From contig JABARW010000016.1 of the NCBI GenBank assembly GCA_019186845.1, positions 1 through 64,000 on the forward strand: 64,000 bases of DNA, written 5' to 3'. Shown here piece after piece: positions 1 through 8,378 of this stretch. This stretch comes from Planctomycetota bacterium. GTDB lineage: Bacteria > Planctomycetota > UBA8742 > UBA2392. The notes under the pieces are model-generated. The model ran no database searches and had not been told where the DNA came from. It saw only the letters and a program-made list of their open reading frames with translations. How positions within the stretch are numbered: the first letter of the stretch is position 1; each line of letters starts with the position of its first letter. A program made the translations under genes and the position numbers.

Positions 1-142
1 GGTCGCTGCCACAGATCGCGCTGGCACGGACCTTGATCAGGACCTCGTGGGGCTTGATCTTCGGAATCTGGGTTTCCCGGACCTCCATCGCGCCCACGGC
101 GGGCGCGACCTTCTGGATCGACGGCATCGTTGCGGTTGGCAT
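1..142 (-). CDS. Zn-dependent alcohol/threonine dehydrogenase-like protein, N-terminal fragment
   Basis: Only the first 47 codons are inside the window; the gene continues past the left edge. The translation reads into a stretch [14 protein letters not shown], which is the N-terminal signature of the medium-chain zinc dehydrogenases (the Cys is the first catalytic-zinc ligand; threonine 3-dehydrogenase has the near-identical ICGTD). Such enzymes oxidise alcohols or L-threonine with NAD(P) in the cytoplasm. The start is the ATG at 142; a second in-frame ATG lies five codons later, and neither has a clear ribosome binding site. The substrate cannot be told from this fragment. Confidence 0.7.
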   Translation of the reverse strand, partial: MPTATMPSIQKVAPAVGAMEVRETQIPKIKPHEVLIKVRASAICGSD

Positions 143-273
143 GGTGGTTTCGCGAGGCTTCGCGTGAACTGGACTGGATGAGTCCTCAGTCTACCTGCGG
201 GAGAACCTTTGGGTAGTAGCACCTGACGGGGAACCAATTGGACCGCTCTTCGTTACTATGTCCGGGAGCAACC

Positions 274-1680
274 ATGTTCAAACCCGGGTTCAAGCACGCC
301 GCAGCCCTGCTGTTTCTGGGCCTCTGGACTTTGGGCACCGTAGCCGTCACCCTGCATCTGGCCCCCCAACAGCCCGCGCGCGGCAACACGCCCGCCCCGC
401 CCGCCGAAGATTCCATGTTTGCGGTGCCGTCCAAGCCGCGCCTGGCGAACCTGCCGTCTGAACCGGCCCCCCTGCCCGAGGCCCAGGTAATTACGGCAGA
501 ACCCTTGAATACAAGGCCTGCGCAGACTCCGCCGCCAAAGGTCCAGCCCCCGAAGTCGCCCAAGGCGGCCTGGCTGGGAACGGTGAGCGCTCAATACGAC
601 GATCCCGCCAATTGGGAGGGCGGCCTTCCCGCCGAAGGCGCGGACCTGGTCGTGCGCGCAGGGGCCCAACGACTACAGCTGCCCGCAGAATTCCAGCTTG
701 GCTCCGTCGTGATTGAAGCCGGCGCCAGGCTCAGCGCCGAGGCCGGGACGATCCGCGTTCTCGGCAACTGGGAAAACCTGGGGACCTTCGAACCCGGGCA
801 GGCCACCGTGGAGTTCTCCGGCAGCAACCAAACCGTATATGGCAAGACCGCCTTCTATCGCACCCGCTTCTCCGGCGGCGTCAAAAGGCTGGCCGAAGGG
901 GCCGCCCTTTCCACGACGCGCCGGCACAACGCCAAAATCGGCGAGGCCGGCGTCGTCGTTGAAGCCGGCACAACGCTGCTGATCGAGCGCGGCGCCAGCT
1001 GCACCATTTCCAACGCCTACGGCTTTCAGGTGGCGGGCCGGCTCGAGATTGACGGTGGCACGTTCACTTGTGAAGTCTGCAACGGAGGCCACAGCGGCTG
1101 GGAGGATAGCTGGCTCGACGGCAGCGAGCTTGTGCTGCGCAGCGGGATGTTCCGCGCCGGCGGCGATGCGGATTTCTCCGGCGCTTCCATTACGGTGTAC
1201 GGGGGCAGCCTTGAGGTGGACGACGACATCTGGCACAGCGGCACCAGGCTGGAGATCGCCGGCGGCACCGTTCGTAACTGCACCTCAGGCGCCATGTTCC
1301 GGCTCTCGGGCGTGGTCGCGATGTCCGGCGGCAAGCTAGTCGCCCACCAGACCGGCCAGCGGGGGCTTCGCGTCAGCCAGGAGGCCAGCTTTTCAGCCAC
1401 GGGCGGCACGCTTGAGCTTTCAGGCTCCAGCCTGTCCAGCGGAAGCCGCGAAGACAACGGCTCGGAGAATGAAGGCGGTATCTGGCTGGGAACAGGCATT
1501 CAGGTGCATGACTTCAGGGTCAGCGCCAGCACCTACATCAATCTAAACTCCGCGGCCTCTGCCTCTCTGACGATCAGCGGCACATTCGCGATCGCCAGAA
1601 ACAAATGCTTTGACGCCCAGGGATTCCGTGTGCTGGCCACGGTGCCCAACTCGCCGGATCAGGGCGAGTTCCTGCCCTGA
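274..1680 (+). CDS. secreted/anchored beta-helix-like protein
   Basis: A 468-residue protein. The N-terminus has a hydrophobic segment (about residues 9-25) typical of a signal peptide or anchor, then a Pro/Ala-rich linker (about 30-90). The rest is a regular succession of short Gly/Val/Ala-rich strands (for example VVVEAGTTLLIERGA, LRSGMFRAGGDADF), as in right-handed beta-helix or polymer-forming surface proteins. The opening of this part (WLGTVSAQYDDPANWEGG) resembles the W-x-G...NW module that begins many extracellular repeat domains. ATG 274 is chosen because GGGAG precedes it and the hydrophobic segment follows directly; upstream codons from a TTG at 238 would bury it. It is convergent with the transporter downstream. 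No catalytic motif was recognised; a surface or matrix role is inferred. Confidence 0.75.
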   Translation: MFKPGFKHAAALLFLGLWTLGTVAVTLHLAPQQPARGNTPAPPAEDSMFAVPSKPRLANLPSEPAPLPEAQVITAEPLNTRPAQTPPPKVQPPKSPKAAWLGTVSAQYDDPANWEGGLPAEGADLVVRAGAQRLQLPAEFQLGSVVIEAGARLSAEAGTIRVLGNWENLGTFEPGQATVEFSGSNQTVYGKTAFYRTRFSGGVKRLAEGAALSTTRRHNAKIGEAGVVVEAGTTLLIERGASCTISNAYGFQVAGRLEIDGGTFTCEVCNGGHSGWEDSWLDGSELVLRSGMFRAGGDADFSGASITVYGGSLEVDDDIWHSGTRLEIAGGTVRNCTSGAMFRLSGVVAMSGGKLVAHQTGQRGLRVSQEASFSATGGTLELSGSSLSSGSREDNGSENEGGIWLGTGIQVHDFRVSASTYINLNSAASASLTISGTFAIARNKCFDAQGFRVLATVPNSPDQGEFLP

Positions 1681-1697
1681 GCGCTCCTTGGGCTTCC

Positions 1698-3062
1698 TCA
1701 ATGCTCAGAGACGGAATTGGGCACCGAAGCCACCTGCCGCCAGCGGGCCAAGACCACCAGGGTGCCAAGAAAGATCAAGGCTGCGCCCGCCACGAAGGGC
1801 CATTGGGGCCCCCACTTGGCGTAGATGACTCCGCCCATGAGGGGACCCACGATACGGCCCAGGGTCGCGCTGCTGGCTGTGAAGCCCATGGTCCCGCCCT
1901 GGGTGGAGCGTGAGGCGTGGGTCGAGATAATCGTCAGCAAACTGGGATTGGAAACAGCGCTGAAGGCCCCGATCAGCACCGAAACAAGAATGACCAGCAG
2001 GGTGGCGTTGATGCCCAGCGACCACTCCATCTGAAAACCGAACCAGATCATGGCCAGAGCCAGGCCCAGTTGCCCGAGCAGCAGCAGTCTGGGGCTGCCC
2101 AGGGCCTTGGTAAGCCGACCGATCAGGCCCCCCTGCACCAGAGCGATGGTCACCCCGATGCAGGTGAACACCCACATGTTCGTGCTCTGGGGCAAACCCA
2201 GGTGGTCCTTGTTGAACTGGCTGAACATGGCTTCGAGGTTGGCAAACCCGGCCGTGGCCACGAAGTAAACCACCAGCATGGGCCCGATGGCCGGCTTGCG
2301 CAGAGCCTCAAGAAGCTCGGCCACCTGGCCCTTGCGCTGGCGGGGGTTGGCCCGCGCCTCCACGGGCAGGCTCTCGCTGAGCTTTAAGGCGGCCAGGCCA
2401 AGGGCGGCGAGGCTCAGGGCCGCTGCAAACAGGGCGGGCACCAGCAGGTGTCCGCGGGCGTACCCGGGTGTGCCGGGCTCAAAGAACAGCCCAAGCACGG
2501 GCCCGCTGACCAGCACGGCTCCGATGGCCGGGCCCAGCACAAAGCCCATTCCGAAGGCCATGCCGATCAGGCCCATGCCCTTGGCCCGGCGCTCCGGCGG
2601 AAAGACATCCGCCATGTAGGCCTGCGCCGTGCTCAAGTTGGCCGCAAAGACGCCGGCCAGGGCGCGCGCCAGCAGGAGGAAAATCAGGGAAGGGGCAAAG
2701 GCGAACATCAGCCACGCCAGCGCAAAGCCCGCCATGCTGGCCATGAGCACGGGCTTGCGCCCCACGCGGTCAGAGAGCCTGCCCCACAGCGGGGCAAAAA
2801 CAAACTGGCAGAGCGAGAAGACCGTCTGGATCAGGCCCACGAACACGGCTTGCGGATCGGTGACACCAAAGCCCGCGGCGAACTCCGTGGCCCAGCCGGG
2901 AACGTGGAATATGCCCACGTAATAGGCCAGGCTGGGCAGAATGATCCCAAAGCCCAGCAGGTCGAGGAAAATCACGAACCAGACCACAAACACGCCGCGC
3001 CTGGCCTGAGGCGTCAGCTTGCCGGTGGCTGGGTCCACGCTGGAAGGTGCAGTTGCAGTCAC
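1698..3062 (-). CDS. MFS transporter, DHA1/TetA-like
   Basis: A 454-residue polytopic inner-membrane protein of the major facilitator superfamily, with about twelve hydrophobic segments in two halves. The loop 2-3 signature is clear (GRLSDRVGRKPVL, near residue 95-107), preceded by the helix-1 motif FLDLLGFGIILP typical of TetA/DHA1 drug:H+ antiporters. The second half is separated by a charged loop (about 230-250). The reading frame begins with GTG at 3062; no internal ATG precedes the first membrane helix, so GTG is kept. The substrate is unknown; drug or small-metabolite export is the family expectation. It is convergent with the beta-helix gene, and the neighbouring minus-strand gene begins 46 bases upstream. 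Confidence 0.85.
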   Translation of the reverse strand: MTATAPSSVDPATGKLTPQARRGVFVVWFVIFLDLLGFGIILPSLAYYVGIFHVPGWATEFAAGFGVTDPQAVFVGLIQTVFSLCQFVFAPLWGRLSDRVGRKPVLMASMAGFALAWLMFAFAPSLIFLLLARALAGVFAANLSTAQAYMADVFPPERRAKGMGLIGMAFGMGFVLGPAIGAVLVSGPVLGLFFEPGTPGYARGHLLVPALFAAALSLAALGLAALKLSESLPVEARANPRQRKGQVAELLEALRKPAIGPMLVVYFVATAGFANLEAMFSQFNKDHLGLPQSTNMWVFTCIGVTIALVQGGLIGRLTKALGSPRLLLLGQLGLALAMIWFGFQMEWSLGINATLLVILVSVLIGAFSAVSNPSLLTIISTHASRSTQGGTMGFTASSATLGRIVGPLMGGVIYAKWGPQWPFVAGAALIFLGTLVVLARWRQVASVPNSVSEH

Positions 3063-3107
3063 GCTAATGTGCCGATTCCTGCCGGGCCAGGGGCGCGGCG
3101 TTGAAGG

Positions 3108-3854
3108 TCAACTCCAGCGGTACTTCTGTTCCTGATCAAAGTCGGCGTCACTGATCTTCTGCTTGCCCAGCACAGCTTCAAAGGCGGTCTTGGCACTCTT
3201 GGGCATGTGGTCGAAGAACTTGGGAATCAGTTCGTAGAGCTTCCACAGGGTCTCAGCCGAGTGCCCCAGGTTGACGGCACCCTGCACGTGCCCCTTGAGT
3301 TGAGGCAGCACATCCAGGGGCATCAGCGCGGCCAGAATACAGAGAGAACGCTGCCGGGGCTTGAGAATGTCCCGGGCCAGCACGCGCCCATAACCTTCAG
3401 CCACGGCCCAATCGCCCAGGTCCGGGCTGGCATCGCGCGCGACCTGGTCAATCTTCGGGGCGAGGTTCGCGTAGAGCATGGCAAAGAGCTTGCCGCCGCG
3501 CTGTCGGAACAGCGCCATGTCGTCGCCCTCCAGAGGCGTGTCGCGCAGCTTGATTTCGCCCGACAGGGGGTTTGAAGCGGCCTTGCATGCTTCCTTGAAA
3601 GAAGCCAGCGCGTTGAGGGCCCGCGGGTAACCGGCAAACAGGTGCGTCTGAAGTATGGCCTCGCGCATCTGCTCGGGGTCAGGGCGGTCGGATTCCTTGA
3701 GCAGGAAGTCGAACACCCGGCGCGAGTGCTCAACGTGCCCGTCCGCGGTCAGCGCGGCACAGATGGCCAGCATGGCATCCTTGCGGTCCAGGGGCGCAAT
3801 GCCGGTAAGCAGGAAGGAAAGCGTGGCCTGTTCGATACGTTTGGCGGAGGGCAT
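3108..3854 (-). CDS. carboxymuconolactone decarboxylase (AhpD-like) family protein
   Basis: A 248-residue all-helical protein. The C-terminal half carries the CMD/AhpD-fold pattern: GYGRVLARDIL..RQRSLCILAAL followed by HVQGAVNLGHSAETLWKLYEL, which matches 4-carboxymuconolactone decarboxylases. The N-terminal half (ADGHVEHSRRVFDFLL...FAGYPRALNAL) looks like a second, degenerate copy of the same fold. The redox CxxC of true AhpD is absent, so peroxidase-partner activity is unlikely; a decarboxylase or structural role is possible. A TTG at 3896 would add 14 residues, but ATG 3854 fits the family start better. It lies between cinA and the MFS gene on the same strand, possibly co-transcribed. Confidence 0.65.
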   Translation of the reverse strand: MPSAKRIEQATLSFLLTGIAPLDRKDAMLAICAALTADGHVEHSRRVFDFLLKESDRPDPEQMREAILQTHLFAGYPRALNALASFKEACKAASNPLSGEIKLRDTPLEGDDMALFRQRGGKLFAMLYANLAPKIDQVARDASPDLGDWAVAEGYGRVLARDILKPRQRSLCILAALMPLDVLPQLKGHVQGAVNLGHSAETLWKLYELIPKFFDHMPKSAKTAFEAVLGKQKISDADFDQEQKYRWS

Positions 3855-3974
3855 GGTCGTGGTGCCAGAGGAAAGAATTGCAGGATAGTAATCCAACGTC
3901 AGGTTTCAGTTTCAGCCGCGGCAACGGCCAGACAATCTACATCCCTTCCGGCCTCTGACCGCAGACTTCCCGCA

Positions 3975-5279
3975 TCAACGGGCGTCCACGGTTGTGACGT
4001 GGAAGGTGGGGCGCTCCGGCGGCCGGCCATGCAGCGCGGCCAGGCGCAGCGCGTTGAGGGCCGCTCGAGCGGTGCGCCATTTCACCAGTTCGCGCTCGCC
4101 GGGCATGCGCATCTGCCATGCCGCGGACTTTGCACCCATTTTGAGGGCCATCCAGATTGTGCCGACAGGCTTTCCCGGAGACCCGCCACCCGGGCCGGCG
4201 ATGCCGCTGACGCTCAAGGCCAGCGAGGCCCCGCTCTGGGCCGCGACAGCCTCCACCATCTCCCGCACGCAGGCTTCACTCACGGCTCCGTGGCGCGCCA
4301 ACGTTTCCGCCCTCACGCCCAGGCGTCGCTCCTTGGCCTCATTGGCGTAGGTAACAGCGCTCTCGATCAGGGTTTCGCTGGAACCGGGCACCTGCGTGAG
4401 CAGGTGGGCGATCATGCCGCCGGTGCAGCTCTCGGCCAGGGCCACGGTCAGCTTATTGTCGATCAGCAGGCGCACGGTCGCTTCTTCGAGCGTGCTGTCG
4501 CCCTCGGCAAAAACGACATCGCCCAGCAGGGCTCTGGCCTGATCCACAAAGGGCTGCATGGCGGCGTAGGCTTCGCTTTCGCGAATGGCGCTCATGCGCC
4601 AGCGCAGGCGGATCACCGCATCGTCCACAAGGATAGACCCCTCCACGCTGCTCTTGCTGCCATCGGGCAGCAGGTGCTTCACTTTCAGGTCGATCTCGCT
4701 CTCCGGCAGGCCAAAACACTTCAGCTCCCGCGAGTAGAACCGTACTGACAGACCGAAGTCCTCGACGATGCGCTTGCGCATCTCCTCGCGCCAGACACCC
4801 TTCATCTCGCGCGGCACGCCGGGCATCACGCAAAGGCCCCCTTCGCCGCGGCGCAGGTAAAAGCAGCTGGCGGTGCCGAAGGCGTTGCGGATGGTCGATG
4901 CCCCCTTGGGCGCCATGCACTGGATTTCGCTGCCCCGGGGAAAAGGCCGGCCCAGTTGCGAATAGCGCTCTTGCAGCGCGTGCAGGGCCTCATGATCGAG
5001 TTCCAGTTCGAGGCCTAGCGCGCGGGCCGCGGCCTGGCGAGTGCGGTCATCCTCGGTAGGACCGATGCCGCCCGTGGCGACAATGAACAGTCCTTCGTCC
5101 AGGGCGGCCTTCAACCGCCGCACCAGGTCGTCCTCGCGATCGAGCAGGCACAGGTGATACTGCACGTCAAAACCCAGCTCGCCCAGCTCCCGGGCGAGCC
5201 ATTGCGAATTGGTGTTGAGCAGGAAGCCCTGCACCACTTCGTTGCCGATGGAGAGCACCGCCGCGCGCCGTGAAGTCAT
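3975..5279 (-). CDS. cinA: CinA family protein (nicotinamide-nucleotide amidase / MoCF domain)
   Basis: A 434-residue protein with the classic two-domain CinA layout. The N-terminal MoaB/MogA-like domain starts VLSIGNEVVQG and has TGGIGPTEDD. The C-terminal PncC amidohydrolase domain has AESCTGG with the nucleophilic Ser, then SGIAGPGGGS and KPVGT. The PncC domain deamidates nicotinamide mononucleotide in pyridine-nucleotide recycling; the N-terminal domain acts on ADP-ribose-type nucleotides in related proteins. Length is close to the family norm (about 415). The start at 5279 gives the usual one-strand spacing to the SIGNE motif; an ATG at 5288 is three codons upstream. It diverges from lpxH with a gap of about 100 bases. 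Confidence 0.9.
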   Translation of the reverse strand: MTSRRAAVLSIGNEVVQGFLLNTNSQWLARELGELGFDVQYHLCLLDREDDLVRRLKAALDEGLFIVATGGIGPTEDDRTRQAAARALGLELELDHEALHALQERYSQLGRPFPRGSEIQCMAPKGASTIRNAFGTASCFYLRRGEGGLCVMPGVPREMKGVWREEMRKRIVEDFGLSVRFYSRELKCFGLPESEIDLKVKHLLPDGSKSSVEGSILVDDAVIRLRWRMSAIRESEAYAAMQPFVDQARALLGDVVFAEGDSTLEEATVRLLIDNKLTVALAESCTGGMIAHLLTQVPGSSETLIESAVTYANEAKERRLGVRAETLARHGAVSEACVREMVEAVAAQSGASLALSVSGIAGPGGGSPGKPVGTIWMALKMGAKSAAWQMRMPGERELVKWRTARAALNALRLAALHGRPPERPTFHVTTVDAR

Positions 5280-5381
5280 GGCGGGCATGTTAGTGCGCCC
5301 GAGGGCCACTGGCGACAGGCGAGCGCAATCAGGGCAAACAGGAGGCTGCCCCGTAACGCCACAAGCTGTATCATACCCCCG

Positions 5382-6197
5382 ATGCCGGAATTCGACGCGG
5401 TCCTGTTCTCAGATCTCCATCTTTCGCCCGCAAGCGAACAACGCAACCGCCTGTTCGATGCCTTCGTTGACCGGGTCGAAGGCACGCCCGAAGTGGCCTG
5501 CCTGGGCGATCTCACTGAATACTGGATCGGATTTCCGCAACTGGAAGACCCCCACGGCCGCCACGTAATTGACCAGCTCGCGCGGCTGGCCAAGTCCGCC
5601 AGGCGTGCGATTTTCGTGGGCGGCAACCGCGACTTCCTGATGCGGGCCGACGCCCGCCGCGTGGGCTACAAGGCCTTCAAGAATGTCTACGAGGGCGAGT
5701 TCGGCGGCCGGCGCGTGGCCCTGGAGCACGGCGACCGATTCTGCTCGCGCGATCGCAAGTACCAGATGTTCCGGCTCTGGTTCCAGAGCGCGCCCTGGTG
5801 GGTGTTGCAGTACACGATTGGAGCGAGGGGCGGCCACAAGATCGCGCAGTTCTTCCGGCGCAAGAGCACGGGCGAGACGGCCCGCAAGAGCCCCTCGATG
5901 TTCGGAATCCAGCCCGAGCCCCTGCAACGCCTGATTCGCCGCGGCGCTGAAATCGTGGTCTGCGGACATGTGCACACACCGTTTGTGCGCGAATACGCTG
6001 CGGGTGAGCGCAAGGGGCGCCTGCTGGTCATGAGTGACTGGCGCTCCGACGGAGCCGTCGTCTGCGTCGTCAAGAACGGCGAGTTCTCCCTGTGCAAGTT
6101 CGACGGCGAGCGCTTTGCGCCATTCGACGCCCCCACGGAACAGCCGGACAAGCTGCCGGCGATGTATAACGTAGCTGAAACCTCCCAGAAGGCCTGA
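5382..6197 (+). CDS. lpxH: UDP-2,3-diacylglucosamine diphosphatase-like metallophosphoesterase
   Basis: A 271-residue calcineurin-like phosphoesterase. All metal-binding motifs are present: SDLHLS (D11, H13), LGDLTEYW (D43), GGNRDFL (N82, R83, D84), EHGD (H116, D118) and CGHVHTP near the C-terminus. The NRDFL motif and the EYW sequence are specific to LpxH, which cleaves UDP-2,3-diacylglucosamine to lipid X in lipid A synthesis on the inner face of the cytoplasmic membrane. It is the first gene of an operon; hldE starts only 4 bases after its stop, which supports a role in LPS. Function in other UDP-sugar hydrolysis cannot be excluded. Confidence 0.85.
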   Translation: MPEFDAVLFSDLHLSPASEQRNRLFDAFVDRVEGTPEVACLGDLTEYWIGFPQLEDPHGRHVIDQLARLAKSARRAIFVGGNRDFLMRADARRVGYKAFKNVYEGEFGGRRVALEHGDRFCSRDRKYQMFRLWFQSAPWWVLQYTIGARGGHKIAQFFRRKSTGETARKSPSMFGIQPEPLQRLIRRGAEIVVCGHVHTPFVREYAAGERKGRLLVMSDWRSDGAVVCVVKNGEFSLCKFDGERFAPFDAPTEQPDKLPAMYNVAETSQKA

Positions 6198-6201
6198 ACG
6201 C

Positions 6202-7707
6202 ATGGGCAAACCTGCCGCCTACCCTGACCTTATCGACACCGTGGATTCCCTGGGCCGGCCCGAAGTTGCCGTCATCGGAGATTTGATTCTCGACCACTAT
6301 GTAATTGGCGGTGTCGAGCGCATCAGCCCCGAAGCCCCCATACCCGTCCTGCACGTGAAGCATGAGCACGACCGCCTGGGCGGGGCGGCCAACGTGGCAG
6401 CCAACGTGATTTCCATGGGAGGAAGGGCCAGCCTCGTCGGCGCCCTGGGCAAGGACGAGCCAGGCGAGCGCTTCACCAGCCTCGCCGACAAGACGCCCGG
6501 CCTCACTTTGCTGCCCGCGCAGATCGCAGGGCGCCCCACCGTGCTCAAAACTCGCATGGTCAGCCAGAACCAGCAGATGCTGCGCGTGGACCGCGAAAAC
6601 AACACCCCCCTCGACGGCCACGCGGCGGCCACCATTCTCAAGAACGCCCAGCGCGCCATCAAGTCCGCCAAGGCCGTGGTCCTCTCCGACTACGCCAAGG
6701 GCGTCCTCACCAAGGAAGCCGCCCAGGCCTTCATCAAGCTCGCCCGGGAGGCCGGTTGCCGGGTCATTGTCGACCCCAAGGGGCGCGACTACAGCAAGTA
6801 TCGCGGCGCGGCAGCCGTCACGCCCAACCGCGGCGAGGCCGAAGCCGCCACCGGAATCGATTGCCGCACCATGGAGGGCGTGGAGAAAGCGGGCCGCGAG
6901 CTGGCCGCCAGCCTTGGTCTTGAGGCGGCGGTGATCACGCTCTCGGCCGACGGCGTGGCTGTGGTGCCGCGCAAGGGCGCACTGACGCACTTTCCGGCCC
7001 AGGCGCGCAGTGTCTATGACGTGACCGGCGCGGGCGACACGTTCATAGCCTGCTTTGCCGTCTGCGTCGCGGCCGGGGTGGACTTCCTGACGGCGGCGCG
7101 CCTGGCTAACCAGGCCGCAAGCCTCAAGGTCGCGCGCTTTGGCGCCGTGGCCATCACTCGCGAAGAGTTGCGCCGCGCCATTGTCAGCGCCCACGAAGGC
7201 TTTGACCACGTGGGCAAGGTCGTCGGCCATGGGGAGCTGGCCAAGGCCCTGGAACGCCATCGCGCCCACGGCGAAAAGATCGTCTTCACCAACGGCTGCT
7301 TCGATCTGCTGCACCAGGGCCATGTCACTTACCTCAATTTCTGCCGCGGGCAGGGCGACATCGTGGTTGTAGCCGTCAACAGCGATGAAAGTGTGAGGCG
7401 CCTCAAGGGTCCTTCGCGCCCCCTCAACAACGTCGAAGCCAGGGCGCGGGTGCTGGCGGCCCTTGCCGACGTCGCCTACGTCACGACTTTCGACGACGAC
7501 ACGCCCGAGCACCTCATCCGCACCGTGGCGCCCGACGTGCTGGTCAAAGGCGCGGACTGGGAGGGCAAGGACGTGGCCGGGGCGCGCTTTGTGGAGTCCC
7601 GGGGCGGCCGCGTCGTGTTTGCCCCGCTCGTGCAGGGCGTCAGCACCACCAACCTCATCGCCAAGGCCAACGACCGCGGCTCCTCACGCCGCGCAAGGGC
7701 CCAGTGA
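6202..7707 (+). CDS. hldE: bifunctional heptose-7-phosphate kinase / heptose-1-phosphate adenylyltransferase
   Basis: A 501-residue fusion of a ribokinase-type (PfkB) kinase and a nucleotidyltransferase, matching E. coli HldE in order and length. The kinase (about 1-330) shows the GGAANVA substrate loop (60-66) and the catalytic GAGD at 276-279. The adenylyltransferase (about 350-500) begins FTNGCFDLLHQGH, with the HxGH motif at 371-374. The enzyme phosphorylates D-glycero-D-manno-heptose-7-phosphate and later makes ADP-heptose for the LPS inner core. It sits between lpxH and gmhA, the preceding pathway step. It ends with a short Arg/Ser-rich tail. Confidence 0.95.
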   Translation: MGKPAAYPDLIDTVDSLGRPEVAVIGDLILDHYVIGGVERISPEAPIPVLHVKHEHDRLGGAANVAANVISMGGRASLVGALGKDEPGERFTSLADKTPGLTLLPAQIAGRPTVLKTRMVSQNQQMLRVDRENNTPLDGHAAATILKNAQRAIKSAKAVVLSDYAKGVLTKEAAQAFIKLAREAGCRVIVDPKGRDYSKYRGAAAVTPNRGEAEAATGIDCRTMEGVEKAGRELAASLGLEAAVITLSADGVAVVPRKGALTHFPAQARSVYDVTGAGDTFIACFAVCVAAGVDFLTAARLANQAASLKVARFGAVAITREELRRAIVSAHEGFDHVGKVVGHGELAKALERHRAHGEKIVFTNGCFDLLHQGHVTYLNFCRGQGDIVVVAVNSDESVRRLKGPSRPLNNVEARARVLAALADVAYVTTFDDDTPEHLIRTVAPDVLVKGADWEGKDVAGARFVESRGGRVVFAPLVQGVSTTNLIAKANDRGSSRRARAQ

Positions 7708-7736
7708 CTCTTCAGGTTCCAGATCCAGGACAAACG

Positions 7737-8327
7737 ATGAACGCCGACGCCATCCAGACCGAGTTCAACCGTCAACTCGCAGAAAGCGCCTCCATCAAGC
7801 AGGAACTGGCGGCCCGCCAGGCCGGCGTAATGGCTGAAATGGCCGCCGTCATGGTCAGCGCCTTCCGTCAGGGAAAGCGGGTTTACTGGTGCGGTAATGG
7901 CGGCAGCTTCACGGACTGCCACCACATCGTCGGCGAACTCGTAGGCCGCTACGGCTACGACCGCCCGCCCCTGCCCAGCTTCGTGCTGGCCGCGGGCGTC
8001 GCCAGCCTCACGGCTATCGCCAATGACTACGGCTACGAGCAGATTTTCAAGCGCGAGGCCGAGGCCGTGCTGCAGAAGGGCGACGTGCTGGTGGGCCTCT
8101 CCACCAGCGGGAACAGCAAGAATGTCATCGCCGCCCTGGAGGTCGCGCGGGCGCGCGGCTGTGTGACGCTGGGTTGGGCCGGGCAGAAGACGGCCCGCAT
8201 CGATGAAGTCTGCGACCTCGTGCTGCATGTACCCAGCAGCCACACGCCCCGCATCCAGGAGTGCCACATTGCCGTGGGCCACGTGATCTGCGACATCATC
8301 GAGAAGTCCCTGTTTCCCCGGGCTTAG
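7737..8327 (+). CDS. gmhA: phosphoheptose isomerase (sedoheptulose-7-phosphate isomerase)
   Basis: A 196-residue SIS-domain protein. The motifs CGNGGSFTDCHHIVGEL, then GLSTSGNSKNV and the C-terminal QECHIAVGHVICDIIE are those of GmhA, which converts sedoheptulose-7-phosphate to heptose-7-phosphate, the substrate of HldE. ATG 7737 is chosen because AGGA lies just upstream and the gene length then equals the family norm; the frame open from 7704 overlaps hldE and adds a non-conserved tail. The usual AADAQH of GmhA is FTDCHH here, a mild variation. It is third in the LPS-heptose operon. Confidence 0.92.
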   Translation: MNADAIQTEFNRQLAESASIKQELAARQAGVMAEMAAVMVSAFRQGKRVYWCGNGGSFTDCHHIVGELVGRYGYDRPPLPSFVLAAGVASLTAIANDYGYEQIFKREAEAVLQKGDVLVGLSTSGNSKNVIAALEVARARGCVTLGWAGQKTARIDEVCDLVLHVPSSHTPRIQECHIAVGHVICDIIEKSLFPRA

Positions 8328-8378
8328 CGACCCGTCCCCGGATCCGCCCTCAAAGGGGCGCTGCAGCGGAGCCGCTTC

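Noticed and set aside
6070-7512. 480-codon minus-strand frame opposite lpxH-hldE
   Set aside because: Covers two genes whose catalytic motifs are all on the plus strand; composition typical of antisense shadows.
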